This document shows positions 1 to 8,723 of a stretch of DNA of 64,000 bases, one piece after another. Origin of the DNA: JBCAXA01 sp038749025 (GTDB taxonomy: Bacteria; Pseudomonadota; Gammaproteobacteria; Steroidobacterales; Woeseiaceae); the NCBI GenBank assembly GCA_038749025.1, contig JBCDIL010000015.1, positions 1 through 64,000 of the forward strand, written 5' to 3'. The notes beneath the pieces were generated by a model. That model ran no database searches. It was not told the origin of the DNA and saw nothing but the letters and a program-made list of their open reading frames with translations. The first letter of the stretch is position 1; each line of letters begins with the position of its first letter. Both the position numbers and the translations under genes were made by a program.

Positions 1-453
1 AAACCACATACGCGCGTGGTTGTGCAGATAACCAGTAGCGATCAGCTCGTTCACCCACGCATCGAAACAAGCGATACCCGACTTGCCTGCAATGGCGGCT
101 TGGTAGTCACTCTCTTCGGTCGCCGTGAGCTCGGCGTGCGCCGTCGCAATACCCCGTCGGTAGTTGCGCCAAACGGATGGCCGCTGCTCGAGCCACCCTT
201 TCCAATACGTCCGCCAACACACTTCTTGCAGAAATTTTTCAGCGGCATTGGCGCTGTGCGTAGCCAACACGGCTGCGGCTATTTCGCTTTCGGTAATCGT
301 TCGATGGCGCACATAGGGCGAAAGCATCGACACACGGTCATGCCTACCGGACCCTTGGTCAACGTTGCGACCAGCGGCATAGGCGCGGCCCGCCTGCGGA
401 ATGAACGCGGCTAGTCGATCCAACGCATAGGCACGACTCGGTTCGAGTAACAT
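1..453 (-). CDS. Photolyase/cryptochrome-like FAD-binding domain protein (3' end cut by window)
   Basis: Reading the minus strand from an ATG at 451-453 gives 151 codons that run off the left edge without a stop. The translation matches the FAD-binding helical domain of DNA photolyases and cryptochromes: SPYVRHR near residue 45, AEKFLQEVCWRTYWKGWLE near 70-90, and at the cut end CFDAWVNELIATGYLHNHARMWF-like signature residues. The start coincides with the beginning of that domain, and hexR ends only 70 bp upstream, so there is no room for the usual N-terminal antenna-binding alpha/beta domain. Stand-alone FAD-domain relatives of about 270 residues are known in proteobacteria, and their function is mostly untested. 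Repair activity is an inference. Start and family are well supported; length is unknown. Confidence 0.82.
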   Translation of the reverse strand, partial: MLLEPSRAYALDRLAAFIPQAGRAYAAGRNVDQGSGRHDRVSMLSPYVRHRTITESEIAAAVLATHSANAAEKFLQEVCWRTYWKGWLEQRPSVWRNYRRGIATAHAELTATEESDYQAAIAGKSGIACFDAWVNELIATGYLHNHARMWF

Positions 454-523
454 GGTAAGTAAACTGACAATGACCAGGCGCGAGACGATACCGCACCTCG
501 CCGCTGTGGGTTGGGCGGCGTTA

Positions 524-1354
524 TTAAACAGCGCTGGGACGGAGCGCCGCTTTCGACTGCTTTAGCGCAGCGACAGCGGTGTCGCCGAGAGTCAGTGCCA
601 CTGTGACAAACAGCGCATCGAATACCGCTAGGTGCACAAGCCGAGAACTCATCGGTGTGTACAAACTGGTGTCTTCATCGGCACTGCAGGAAAAACCGAG
701 ATCAACGCTGCGCATCAGCGGCGAGCCACTGCGCGAAATGGCAATGGTGAATGCCCCGTGCTGACGGGCAAGTTCGGTCGCGTCACTGAGCGTTGCCGAC
801 TCACCGGTATGCGAGACCGCGACCATCACGTCGGCTGCATCGCAGACGGCGGCTAGCTGGCGGATTGTCGGTTCGTCACTGGCGTAGCTGCACGGTCGAC
901 CGAGCCGAAAGAACTTTTGCCACGCGTCGGCTGCAACTTGCCCGGACGCGCCGACACCGATAAACACCACCTGCCGCGCCGCCGCTAGCGCTTGCGCGGC
1001 CTGGGCGAACGGCAGCTCGGCACTGTGATCTCGCAGCAATTGCAACGCGGCAACCGATTGTTCGATGACTTTTTGTGCAGCAGCGGTTGGTGAATCGGTG
1101 GCCGTTACGCGGCCGTGCATTGGGCTCTCGGTCGCGCCGAGCTCCGCCGCGAGTTGCAACTTGAGCTCCCGGTAACCGGGTAAACCAAAGCGTCGACAAA
1201 ACCGGATGACGGTCGGCTCGGATGTTCCTGCCGCACGTGCAACCCGCCGAACCGACGCTCGCAGGGTTTCCCGCGGGTGGGCAAGAATCCACTCCCCAAC
1301 GCGAGCTTCAGCGGCGGGCAGATCGTGAATTTCAGCGGCGATTCGAGCTTGCAT
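524..1354 (-). CDS. hexR: HexR-type RpiR-family transcriptional regulator of central sugar metabolism
   Basis: A 276-residue protein with an N-terminal RpiR-type helix-turn-helix (residues about 20-70, including GTSEPTVIRFCRRFG) and a C-terminal SIS sugar-phosphate-binding domain (about 120-250, with FIGVGASGQVAADAW and AVSHTGESATLSDA). Length and domain order match HexR. In gammaproteobacteria HexR represses Entner-Doudoroff genes and is released by the intermediate KDPG. The gene is divergent from zwf-pgl-edd, and a HexR-like palindrome overlaps its own start codon, which implies autoregulation. The start ATG at 1352-1354 is the first in frame before the conserved HTH. The exact effector is inferred from the family. 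Confidence 0.9.
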   Translation of the reverse strand: MQARIAAEIHDLPAAEARVGEWILAHPRETLRASVRRVARAAGTSEPTVIRFCRRFGLPGYRELKLQLAAELGATESPMHGRVTATDSPTAAAQKVIEQSVAALQLLRDHSAELPFAQAAQALAAARQVVFIGVGASGQVAADAWQKFFRLGRPCSYASDEPTIRQLAAVCDAADVMVAVSHTGESATLSDATELARQHGAFTIAISRSGSPLMRSVDLGFSCSADEDTSLYTPMSSRLVHLAVFDALFVTVALTLGDTAVAALKQSKAALRPSAV

Positions 1355-1368
1355 GTAATTAAACTACA
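1354..1368. promoter_or_regulatory. HexR operator 1 (palindrome at hexR start)
   Basis: TGTAATTAAACTACA differs by one base from the published gammaproteobacterial HexR consensus TGTAATTAAATTACA. It touches the hexR start codon, so binding here should block hexR expression and probably transcription from the shared hexR-zwf region. Confidence 0.82.
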
Positions 1369-1416
1369 ACATTTTTCGCTTTATTTCCGGGTTTCTACCA
1401 ATCATAATGCACAGAT

Positions 1417-1431
1417 TGTAGTAAAACTACG
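1417..1431. promoter_or_regulatory. HexR operator 2 (upstream of zwf)
   Basis: TGTAGTAAAACTACG is a second, slightly weaker copy of the HexR-type palindrome. It lies 63 bp from operator 1 (start to start) and 7 bp before the zwf ATG, so it covers the zwf ribosome-binding region and fits a repressor roadblock. Confidence 0.75.
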
Positions 1432-1438
1432 AACCGCC

Positions 1439-2911
1439 ATGGCCAAACTGGTACCGGTCGATACCTTCGACCTCCTCATATTCGGTGGCACCGGCGATTT
1501 GTCGATGCGCAAATTGCTCCCGTCGCTATACCATCGTTACCGCGATGGCCAGATCCCTGACGATAGCCGTATCGTCGCTATTGGCCGTGGCGAGCTCAGC
1601 CACCCGGCGTACATCGGCGACGTCGAAGCGGCGCTCGGAAGGAACCTAAAAGAAGGTGACTTCCAAACCGAAGTTTGGGAGCGATTCGCTCAGCTGATTT
1701 TTTACTTTCAAGCTGACGCGCTCGATCCGACGAGTTGGGGTGAGCTCACTCAATTTCTGCAGGGCCACGAAGAGCGCGTCCGCACCAGTTACTTAGCAAC
1801 AGCGCCATCACTGTTCGGCTCGATCGCCGACGGCCTATCCGTTAATGGTTTGATCACACCGAACAGCCGCATCGTTCTCGAAAAGCCGGTTGGTCACGAC
1901 GCCGAATCGGCTGCCGCGATAAACGATGCCGTAGGCGCGTCGTTCCGGGAAGATCAGGTCTACCGGATCGACCACTACCTCGGGAAGGAGACGGTCCAAA
2001 ACCTGCTGGCTCTGCGGTTCGCAAATTCACTGTTCGAACCACTATGGCGGCGTGGCGTCGTCGACCATGTACAGATCACCGTCGCGGAACACCTCGGCGT
2101 TGGCGGTCGAACAGAGTTTTACAACGCGACCGGGGCACTACGCGACATGGTGCAGAACCACATCATGCAGTTGGTCTGTTTAGTCGCAATGGAACCACCC
2201 GACAGTCTCGATCATGGCGCAGTACGCGACGAGAAACTCAAGGTATTGCGTGCCTTGCGCCCAATCACAGCCGCCGATGCGAAACTGCGGACAGTACGTG
2301 GCCAATACACAGCTGGCGCCGTCGCCGGCGAGGCTGTCCCGGGCTTCGCCGAGGAACTCGGCAGCACCGATAGCACGACTGAAACGTTCGCGGCACTGCG
2401 GCTCGACATCGACAATTGGCGTTGGTCTGGTGTGCCGTTCTATCTTCGGACGGGTAAACGGCTGAAGCGCAAGCACTCCGAGATCGTTGTCCAATTTCGG
2501 CCGGTACCGCACTCCATCTTCACAGGTCACAACATCCCGATCCCGCCGAATCGGCTCAGCATTCAGTTGCAGCCGGACGAAGGCGTCAAACTCTCGGTCA
2601 TGTCGAAAGAACCAGGCCCAGGCGGTTTCGACCTACGGTCGGTGTCGCTCGATTTGAGCTTCGAGGAGACGTTCGGCGTTCGTTACCCCGATGCGTACGA
2701 ACGCTTGTTGATGGAAGTCTTGCGCGGAAACCCAGCCTTATTCATGCGCCGCGACGAAGTCGAGGCCGCCTGGGACTGGGTAGACGGAATTCTCGAGAGC
2801 TGGGAGGTAACCGGCCAACGCGTTGAGAACTACACGTCAGGCTCATGGGGCCCAGCAGCCGCGGCGACGATGCTCGACCGTGACGGGCGAACCTGGTACC
2901 CGGACGAGTGA
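1439..2911 (+). CDS. zwf: Glucose-6-phosphate 1-dehydrogenase
   Basis: A 490-residue enzyme that oxidises glucose 6-phosphate to 6-phosphogluconolactone with NAD(P)+, the entry step to the Entner-Doudoroff and oxidative pentose phosphate routes. It shows the nucleotide-binding GGTGDLS at residues 16-22, EKPVGHD at 148-154 and the active-site motif RIDHYLGKE at 176-184. Length is that of the family. The frame is open upstream to 1277, but that part overlaps hexR and its operators, so the ATG at 1439 is chosen. It is first in a zwf-pgl-edd operon; its stop overlaps the pgl start by 4 bases. Regulation by HexR is indicated by the two adjacent palindromes. Confidence 0.97.
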   Translation: MAKLVPVDTFDLLIFGGTGDLSMRKLLPSLYHRYRDGQIPDDSRIVAIGRGELSHPAYIGDVEAALGRNLKEGDFQTEVWERFAQLIFYFQADALDPTSWGELTQFLQGHEERVRTSYLATAPSLFGSIADGLSVNGLITPNSRIVLEKPVGHDAESAAAINDAVGASFREDQVYRIDHYLGKETVQNLLALRFANSLFEPLWRRGVVDHVQITVAEHLGVGGRTEFYNATGALRDMVQNHIMQLVCLVAMEPPDSLDHGAVRDEKLKVLRALRPITAADAKLRTVRGQYTAGAVAGEAVPGFAEELGSTDSTTETFAALRLDIDNWRWSGVPFYLRTGKRLKRKHSEIVVQFRPVPHSIFTGHNIPIPPNRLSIQLQPDEGVKLSVMSKEPGPGGFDLRSVSLDLSFEETFGVRYPDAYERLLMEVLRGNPALFMRRDEVEAAWDWVDGILESWEVTGQRVENYTSGSWGPAAAATMLDRDGRTWYPDE

Positions 2912-3603
2912 CGATGGTACTCGAAGTCGCCACGGACCGTTTGGAGGCGAGCGAAACTGCAGCTCGCCACCTTCACGCCGCTGTCGTGAACGATATCGCT
3001 GAGAATCATCGCGCGTCGCTAGTACTCAGTGGTGGGTCAACCCCGCTGGAGTGCTACCGGCACTTGGGCAATCTCGAAGTACCCTGGCGAAACGTCGCGA
3101 TAACGCTGAGCGATGAGCGGTGGGTACCACCCAGCGACTCGCAGAGCAACGCCGGCATGCTCGCCCAAAGTCTTTTCGTAAACGACGCTGCTAACGCCAC
3201 CTTCGTGCCGCTTTGGACCGACAAACCGATGCCTGAAGACGCGCTCACCGAGATTGCGACGGCGATTGATGAGCAATTGCCGCGCCCCTTTAGCGCCGTG
3301 TTGTTAGGTATGGGTAGTGATGGCCACTTTGCATCGTTATTCCCGGACGCAGAAAATCTCGCCAACGGACTGGATCTAAATACCCCGGCCATCTGTCTAG
3401 CGGCTCGAACGGCCGCAAGCCCGGTTCCACGTATCAGCCTGACGTTAGCCACATTGATCAACTGCCGAGAATTGGTGCTGTTAATTTTCGGTACCGAGAA
3501 ACGCGCCGTTCTCGAAGCTGCCGCAGCCGGCGAATCCGAGCTGCCTATCGCCGCGCTGCTCACTCAAGACTCTAAGCCCGTCCGCGTCATTTGGGCGCCG
3601 TAG
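2908..3603 (+). CDS. pgl: 6-phosphogluconolactonase
   Basis: A 231-residue cytosolic enzyme of the DevB/SOL family that hydrolyses 6-phosphogluconolactone to 6-phosphogluconate. Family motifs are present: VLSGGSTP near residue 42, LSDERWVP near 67 and LLGMGSDGHFASLFP near 130. The GTG start overlaps the zwf stop in the arrangement GTGA, which suggests translational coupling; an ATG two codons later (2914) is the alternative. It sits between zwf and edd, exactly where the pathway needs it. Confidence 0.95.
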   Translation: MTMVLEVATDRLEASETAARHLHAAVVNDIAENHRASLVLSGGSTPLECYRHLGNLEVPWRNVAITLSDERWVPPSDSQSNAGMLAQSLFVNDAANATFVPLWTDKPMPEDALTEIATAIDEQLPRPFSAVLLGMGSDGHFASLFPDAENLANGLDLNTPAICLAARTAASPVPRISLTLATLINCRELVLLIFGTEKRAVLEAAAAGESELPIAALLTQDSKPVRVIWAP

Positions 3604-3615
3604 TTGGAGACGACG

Positions 3616-5433
3616 ATGAACCCGACTGTCCGAGCCGTCACTGAACGAATCACGCAACGCAGCCGCGCCTCCCGCCAGGCCTATCTCGATAAGATCGGTG
3701 CGGCGATCAGTGACGACGGACCACGCAAGCAATTGTCGTGTAGCAACTTGGCGCACGGTATCGCCGCCAATACACCGGCGGAGAAAAAAGCCCTAGCGAA
3801 AAGCGAAACGGCCAACGTCGCTATCGTTTCTGCGTACAACGACATGCTAAGTGCCCACCAACCGCTCGAATCGTTTCCCGCCATTATCAAAACTGAAGCG
3901 AGTGCCCATGGCGCTGTTGCGCAATTCGCTGGTGGTGTGCCAGCAATGTGCGATGGGGTCACGCAAGGTCAAGACGGTATGGATCTATCGCTCTTTAGCC
4001 GCGACGTCATTGCATTGTCGACCGCTGTTGCGCTATCGCACAACATGTTTGACGCAACCTTATGTCTCGGCGTCTGCGACAAGATCGTACCGGGCCTACT
4101 GATCGGCGCCCTGGCGTTCGGCCATTTACCGACCGTGTTTGTACCCGCCGGCCCGATGGTGTCGGGGCTAGCCAACAAACAGAAGGCCAAGGTGCGCGAA
4201 CGCTATGCGGCCGGCGAGATAGGTCGCGATGAGTTACTCGAAGCCGAATCTGCCGCTTACCACGGTGCAGGAACCTGTACGTTTTATGGAACGGCAAACA
4301 CGAACCAAATGATGCTCGAGTTCATGGGGTTGCAGTTACCGGGGGGTTCGTTCGTAAACCCCGGCACAGCGCTCCGTGAAGCGCTAACGAAAGCCGCCGT
4401 TGAGCGGGTTCTCGCGCTCACGAGTATCGCCGGAAACTACCGACCGCTGGGACACGTCGTGACCGAACGCGCGATCGTTAACGCACTTGTTGGCCTGTTG
4501 GCCACCGGCGGTTCGACCAACCACACATTACACATCGTAGCGATCGCGGCCGCAGCCGGGATCCAGATCGACTGGGATGACTTCGCCGAGTTGTCGGGTG
4601 TGGTCCCGCTTCTAGCCCGCGTCTACCCGAATGGCACGGCCGACGTTAATCACTTTCATGCTGCTGGCGGACTGGCATTCGTCATGCGTGAACTGCTCGC
4701 CGACGGCTTGCTACACGACGACGTGTTAACCATTGCCGGCGATACGCTCAGCGAGTTCAATCGAGAGCCGAGTCTTGATGCCGACACATTGAACTGGCGC
4801 GAAGCACCCACAACAACGCTCGATGACGAGATCGTCCGACCCGCCGCATCGCCGTTCGCCGACAACGGTGGCATCAACCTTGTTGCCGGTAATCTAGGCA
4901 GGGCCATCGTTAAAGTGTCTGCAGTCGCCGAGGAACACCGGGAAATCGAGGCGCCGGCACGTGTATTCACGTCGCAACACGATTTCACTAAAGCCTACGA
5001 CGCTAAAGAACTAGAAGGCGACTTCGTTGCCGTGATCGCCTGGCAAGGCCCGAGCGCGAATGGCATGCCGGAACTTCACAAACTCACGCCGTATCTGGGC
5101 GTCCTACAGAACCGTGGACAACGGGTAGCGTTGCTGACCGACGGTCGAATGTCTGGTGCGTCTGGAAAGATATTGGCGGCCATTCAGGTAACGCCAGAGG
5201 CCAACCGCGAGGGCCCGATTCGGCACATCCGCGACGGTGACATGATTCGTATTAATGCGAATAGCGGCGAATTGATGCTGCTCTCTAACGACGACGCGTG
5301 GCAACAACGAAGCAGTGTCGCCCCCGATATTGCAGCACAACACAGCGGGCTAGGCCGGGAGTTATTTGCGAATTTTCGCCACTCGGTCGGCAACGCCGAA
5401 TCGGGTGCATCGATATTCGCTGAGCCGTCGTAG
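3616..5433 (+). CDS. edd: Phosphogluconate dehydratase
   Basis: A 605-residue iron-sulfur enzyme of the IlvD/Edd family that dehydrates 6-phosphogluconate to KDPG, the committed step of the Entner-Doudoroff pathway. Cluster and family motifs are visible: PAMCDGVTQGQDGMDLSLFSRD, LGVCDKIVPG and LTDGRMSGASGK. Length agrees with the usual 600-610 residues. A TTG lies directly after the pgl stop, but the ATG at 3616 has a GGAG ribosome site six bases upstream and matches the family N terminus (MNPTVRAVTERI). It is the last gene of the operon; the KDPG aldolase gene eda is not in this window. It ends 5 bp before the convergent protease gene. Confidence 0.96.
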   Translation: MNPTVRAVTERITQRSRASRQAYLDKIGAAISDDGPRKQLSCSNLAHGIAANTPAEKKALAKSETANVAIVSAYNDMLSAHQPLESFPAIIKTEASAHGAVAQFAGGVPAMCDGVTQGQDGMDLSLFSRDVIALSTAVALSHNMFDATLCLGVCDKIVPGLLIGALAFGHLPTVFVPAGPMVSGLANKQKAKVRERYAAGEIGRDELLEAESAAYHGAGTCTFYGTANTNQMMLEFMGLQLPGGSFVNPGTALREALTKAAVERVLALTSIAGNYRPLGHVVTERAIVNALVGLLATGGSTNHTLHIVAIAAAAGIQIDWDDFAELSGVVPLLARVYPNGTADVNHFHAAGGLAFVMRELLADGLLHDDVLTIAGDTLSEFNREPSLDADTLNWREAPTTTLDDEIVRPAASPFADNGGINLVAGNLGRAIVKVSAVAEEHREIEAPARVFTSQHDFTKAYDAKELEGDFVAVIAWQGPSANGMPELHKLTPYLGVLQNRGQRVALLTDGRMSGASGKILAAIQVTPEANREGPIRHIRDGDMIRINANSGELMLLSNDDAWQQRSSVAPDIAAQHSGLGRELFANFRHSVGNAESGASIFAEPS

Positions 5434-5438
5434 CCCGT

Positions 5439-7559
5439 TTAGTCGATGAGTTTTAGTCGGATATTGTGGCGCTGCTCCGCACCGAGAGCGATCTCGGCCA
5501 GGCGAACCATCACACGCAGGTAAGCGTCTTCTAGACAGCGCAGAAACTCAGCAGCAGCCGCTAAACTCGAGTTACCGCCACTTGGCTGGCATTTTTCGTC
5601 GACCGATGCGAGAAACGGGCGGTTATGCTCGGCAAGGGGGTCCGGCAGTCGGCTGAGGCCATGGCGAACGCCATCAACAGCATCGTTAAGCGCGCCGATG
5701 ACGTCGCTGATCACCCGCTCTTTTTGATCCGGGGCCGTAGTAACTGTTCGCGCTAAAGCCAGTGCCTCACGTAGCGTTCGAACGTCCGGTTGGTATTTGG
5801 CGAACGCATTTTGTACACCGACCAACCGTGCGAAACGACGCTGCTCTTCAGCGGCTGCCTGCGGATTCGCCCGTACCGCATCACCCAGCGCTGTTGCGAT
5901 GCCCAACGCCAATCGATCGGCATAACGCTTTTCAATATCCACCAACTCCGTCTCGGTAGCTTTCAGTTGCCGCCGTGCGTTGCTAAGAGATGTCTTATCG
6001 GCATCGTCAGGTGAGTTGAATTCGTCGATTGAATAGCTAACGTATTCGTCGATAACACTGGCCATCGCATCGCCATAGGCCGTTAGGCATGCGCGAGCTT
6101 CTGGGCTACCTCGGCGAATATCGGCACAGAGAGACTCGATTTGTTCTACTCGCTTATCCACCGCGGTTTTGAGTACGGCACCCGGATCGCCCGGTGCCAA
6201 GAAACGGTCACGTCGACAGAAACCGAGCAGATAGCGATCAAGTACATCGCCAAATTCTCGTTCTTCTTCGAGTTGCTGGCTTACGGCGGCGTCCGACAGC
6301 AAATCGCTATCGGCGACCGACAGCCGCAATCCATCCCTTAGGTAGCTGAGGGTCGCAGCACGAGCGGTACGCGCCGGATGCAGCAACAGCGAGTAGGCGG
6401 ATTGATCCCCATGAAGGACACCTGGCCCGAAACAGACGGCACGCACGCGCTCGATTCGGCTCATGTTGGGTAAGTGCGGCCCACCGACGAAGGTGCAATC
6501 CTCCAACATGCGGTCGCGAAGTAGCTTGTCGCTATGCGCCGCCTGCCGGTCGGCACTGTCATGCACAACACGGCCAAGGTCGGCGGCGAATCGCGGTGCG
6601 GGATCGATGCTGACCGACTCTTTCCAATCGTCGAATACGTAGCGCAGCAGGTGCATTCGCTCGGCGGTTGTCTTAAACGTGGCGCTGCCAGTCAGCTCTG
6701 CGTGGAACCAATCAGCGTGAAACTCGGCTTCCGCTAACGTACTGCCAGCGACGCGTTCGATGAGCTTAGCCAAAACAAGAACCGGCCAACGCCCCACGTT
6801 AACAAGCTGTGCTGTTAGACGACGCACTTGCGGCCCGACTGACGTGTCATTTTTAATTAAACGATCGATAGCGTCGTCATCTCTCGAGGCTTGATGAATC
6901 GTCGTCGCGATAGTGGTAATAGCCATTCGCAAGCTACGATTTTCTGCAACAGCGAAATGAGTGAGCTCGTGAGCGATAACGCCACCGAGTTCTCGAATCG
7001 TCAGGGATTGAACAACCGGTAAGCCAACGAATAAGCGCGCCGAATTGAGCTTCGGTACGGTCGCCTCGTATTGGTGTAAAGCGTGGACAACGGGTTCGAC
7101 CGTCAGCAATACCGAGGTTGGCCGGTCGACACCAAGGTGGTCGGCGATATCATTTACGAATCTTACGAGATCGTCTTCATCGGTCGCGGGGGTCGCGCCG
7201 ATAAAGTAGGCATCGTAGCGACGTAGCACGAACGGGCGCACCGCAAGACCAAGCAATGCCACGCCAAAGCCACCGAGTAGAAGCTTGCCAATACTGTAGC
7301 CATCGCCAAACAACGGAGCGACGAGCCCCGAGTAGACCATCCATACACCGGTACCGATAACCAGAAGGGCGTACACAACGATTGGCAACGCGGTACCGAT
7401 CAGGGCCAGCCACAGCACACGCGCCTGATGAGACGGCACCGCCGCATTGACGGGGCCGTCAAATCGATAAGGGGTTTCGTTGGTAGCCGGGCCAGCAGAC
7501 GGTCGCGTCTCTTGGGTGGCAAGACCGGCACTGTTCCTGGCGCTCGCAGTCGCTTCCAT
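5439..7559 (-). CDS. M48-family membrane-anchored zinc metalloprotease
   Basis: A 706-residue protein with two hydrophobic segments at about residues 48-75 and 90-107, followed by an M48 peptidase domain. The zinc site HELTH is at 197-201 and the probable third ligand is in EFHAD at 279-283. The long C-terminal part (about 400-700) is acidic and helical and matches nothing I recognise. Relatives in many bacteria are uncharacterised membrane proteases distinct from HtpX and BepA. The gene is alone on its strand, convergent with edd. The ribosome site before the ATG is weak. Protease activity is likely from the intact motif; the substrate is unknown. Confidence 0.82.
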   Translation of the reverse strand: MEATASARNSAGLATQETRPSAGPATNETPYRFDGPVNAAVPSHQARVLWLALIGTALPIVVYALLVIGTGVWMVYSGLVAPLFGDGYSIGKLLLGGFGVALLGLAVRPFVLRRYDAYFIGATPATDEDDLVRFVNDIADHLGVDRPTSVLLTVEPVVHALHQYEATVPKLNSARLFVGLPVVQSLTIRELGGVIAHELTHFAVAENRSLRMAITTIATTIHQASRDDDAIDRLIKNDTSVGPQVRRLTAQLVNVGRWPVLVLAKLIERVAGSTLAEAEFHADWFHAELTGSATFKTTAERMHLLRYVFDDWKESVSIDPAPRFAADLGRVVHDSADRQAAHSDKLLRDRMLEDCTFVGGPHLPNMSRIERVRAVCFGPGVLHGDQSAYSLLLHPARTARAATLSYLRDGLRLSVADSDLLSDAAVSQQLEEEREFGDVLDRYLLGFCRRDRFLAPGDPGAVLKTAVDKRVEQIESLCADIRRGSPEARACLTAYGDAMASVIDEYVSYSIDEFNSPDDADKTSLSNARRQLKATETELVDIEKRYADRLALGIATALGDAVRANPQAAAEEQRRFARLVGVQNAFAKYQPDVRTLREALALARTVTTAPDQKERVISDVIGALNDAVDGVRHGLSRLPDPLAEHNRPFLASVDEKCQPSGGNSSLAAAAEFLRCLEDAYLRVMVRLAEIALGAEQRHNIRLKLID

Positions 7560-7695
7560 CGACAGTCTTTGTCACGAAAAAATAGAAACGATGTTTTACA
7601 TGACTGAACCAGGCGCAAATAGGACCTGGCTCACTGTTTGACCGCCTGCCGGCATGGTGACGCCGACAGGCAGCCTGATGCGGTCAATTTGGCGG

Positions 7696-7956
7696 TTACT
7701 CGGCGTTGTTGTCGTCGCGCGTACGGGGACGTGGTGGCTCGCGATCCGGCACACAAAAAAGGGCCTCTGTCTCGTAGACGTGACAGACGCCTTCGAGCGT
7801 GTGACCGCGGGGCGTCGTTACCGTACACGCGTCGTTTTGGACGGCGGCTGCACACGCCTCGAAGGCAACTTCCGGTGGCTCGCCTCGATGCGGAGGTGCT
7901 GCAGTAGCAGCTGTGGCGCCCAACAATACGGGCAAGACAAGAAAAAAACGAGACAT
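7696..7956 (-). CDS. Small exported protein with paired cysteines, next to baeRS
   Basis: An 86-residue protein. The frame is open to 8010, but the ATG at 7956 follows an AGGAGT ribosome site and begins a good signal peptide (SRFFLVLPVLLGATAATAA). The mature part reads PPEVAFEACAAAVQNDACTV, then GVCHV and FCVPD, so it has four cysteines in the pattern AC-x8-C, VC, FC, and ends in a charged, disordered tail. I have seen this type of small secreted protein (PPxEAxxAC...GDAC...GxC...CVP) in many Gram-negative genomes, often near sensor kinases. Its function is unknown. It lies 84 bp downstream of baeR on the same strand and could be part of, or a target of, that system. Confidence 0.75.
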   Translation of the reverse strand: MSRFFLVLPVLLGATAATAAPPHRGEPPEVAFEACAAAVQNDACTVTTPRGHTLEGVCHVYETEALFCVPDREPPRPRTRDDNNAE

Positions 7957-8039
7957 ACGCGTACTCCTTATGTAGGTCGGTTGAAAGTGTCCGATGCAAC
8001 TGTGCAGCAACTAAGGAGGCAGCGTGCGCTATCGCCGTA

Positions 8040-8717
8040 TCACTCGAATTTGTACCCGACACCGTAGACCGAGTGCACAAAATCGTCGGATCCGGCGACA
8101 AGGGTGAGTTTCCGCCGCAGATTTTTGATGTGTGAATCTACCGTGCGATCGCTAACCACCCGACCGTCGGTATAGATGCGGTCTACGAGCTGATCGCGAG
8201 AAAAGACAATACCGGGTCGATCAGCCAATAACGCTAGCAAGCGAAACTCGACCGGCGTTAGATCGAGCGTTTGACCGTGCAACGTCGCCTCGTGGCGTGG
8301 CTCATCGAGTACTAGACCACGGTAGTCGGCGGCTTTCGCTTGGGTCAGCTCGATACGTCGCAATATTGCTTTTACACGGGCGACGACTTCGCGGGGGCTA
8401 AACGGCTTGCAGATGTAGTCGTCAGCACCGAGCTCCAAACCGAGTAAACGGTCAATCTCTTCGATTCGTGCCGTAATCATTATGATCGGAACGTTACTGA
8501 ACTGGCGGACCTCGCGACAAACCCCGAGGCCGTCTTTGCGCGGCAGCATTAAGTCAAGTAGGACGAGGGCCGGCGGGTTAGAGCGGATCGCCTCGATTGC
8601 GCCAATACCGTCTTCTTCAAGGGCTACTTTAAAACCGTCGTTGCGCAAATAGTCGGCCAGTAACGCCGCAATTTTTGGTTCATCTTCCACAACGAGGATA
8701 TGTTCGGCACCGGTCAT
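8040..8717 (-). CDS. baeR: BaeR-like OmpR-family response regulator
   Basis: A 225-residue response regulator: receiver domain (residues 5-120) with acidic pocket E11-D12, phosphoacceptor D55 (VLLDLMLP) and K104 (ICKPFSPRE), then an OmpR-type winged helix (about 130-223) ending in VHSVYGVGYKFE. The stretch MITARIEEIDRLLGLELGAD and DSHIKNLRRKL are particularly BaeR-like. It is co-transcribed downstream of the kinase gene: only 6 bp separate them, and the ribosome site overlaps the end of the kinase. BaeR controls envelope-stress efflux in enterobacteria, but no mdt-type efflux genes are here, so the regulon in this organism is open. Confidence 0.88.
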   Translation of the reverse strand: MTGAEHILVVEDEPKIAALLADYLRNDGFKVALEEDGIGAIEAIRSNPPALVLLDLMLPRKDGLGVCREVRQFSNVPIIMITARIEEIDRLLGLELGADDYICKPFSPREVVARVKAILRRIELTQAKAADYRGLVLDEPRHEATLHGQTLDLTPVEFRLLALLADRPGIVFSRDQLVDRIYTDGRVVSDRTVDSHIKNLRRKLTLVAGSDDFVHSVYGVGYKFE

Positions 8718-8723
8718 GACTCA

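Noticed and set aside
1277..1438. N-terminal extension of the zwf frame
   Set aside because: It overlaps hexR and both HexR operators, and the family N terminus begins at the ATG at 1439.
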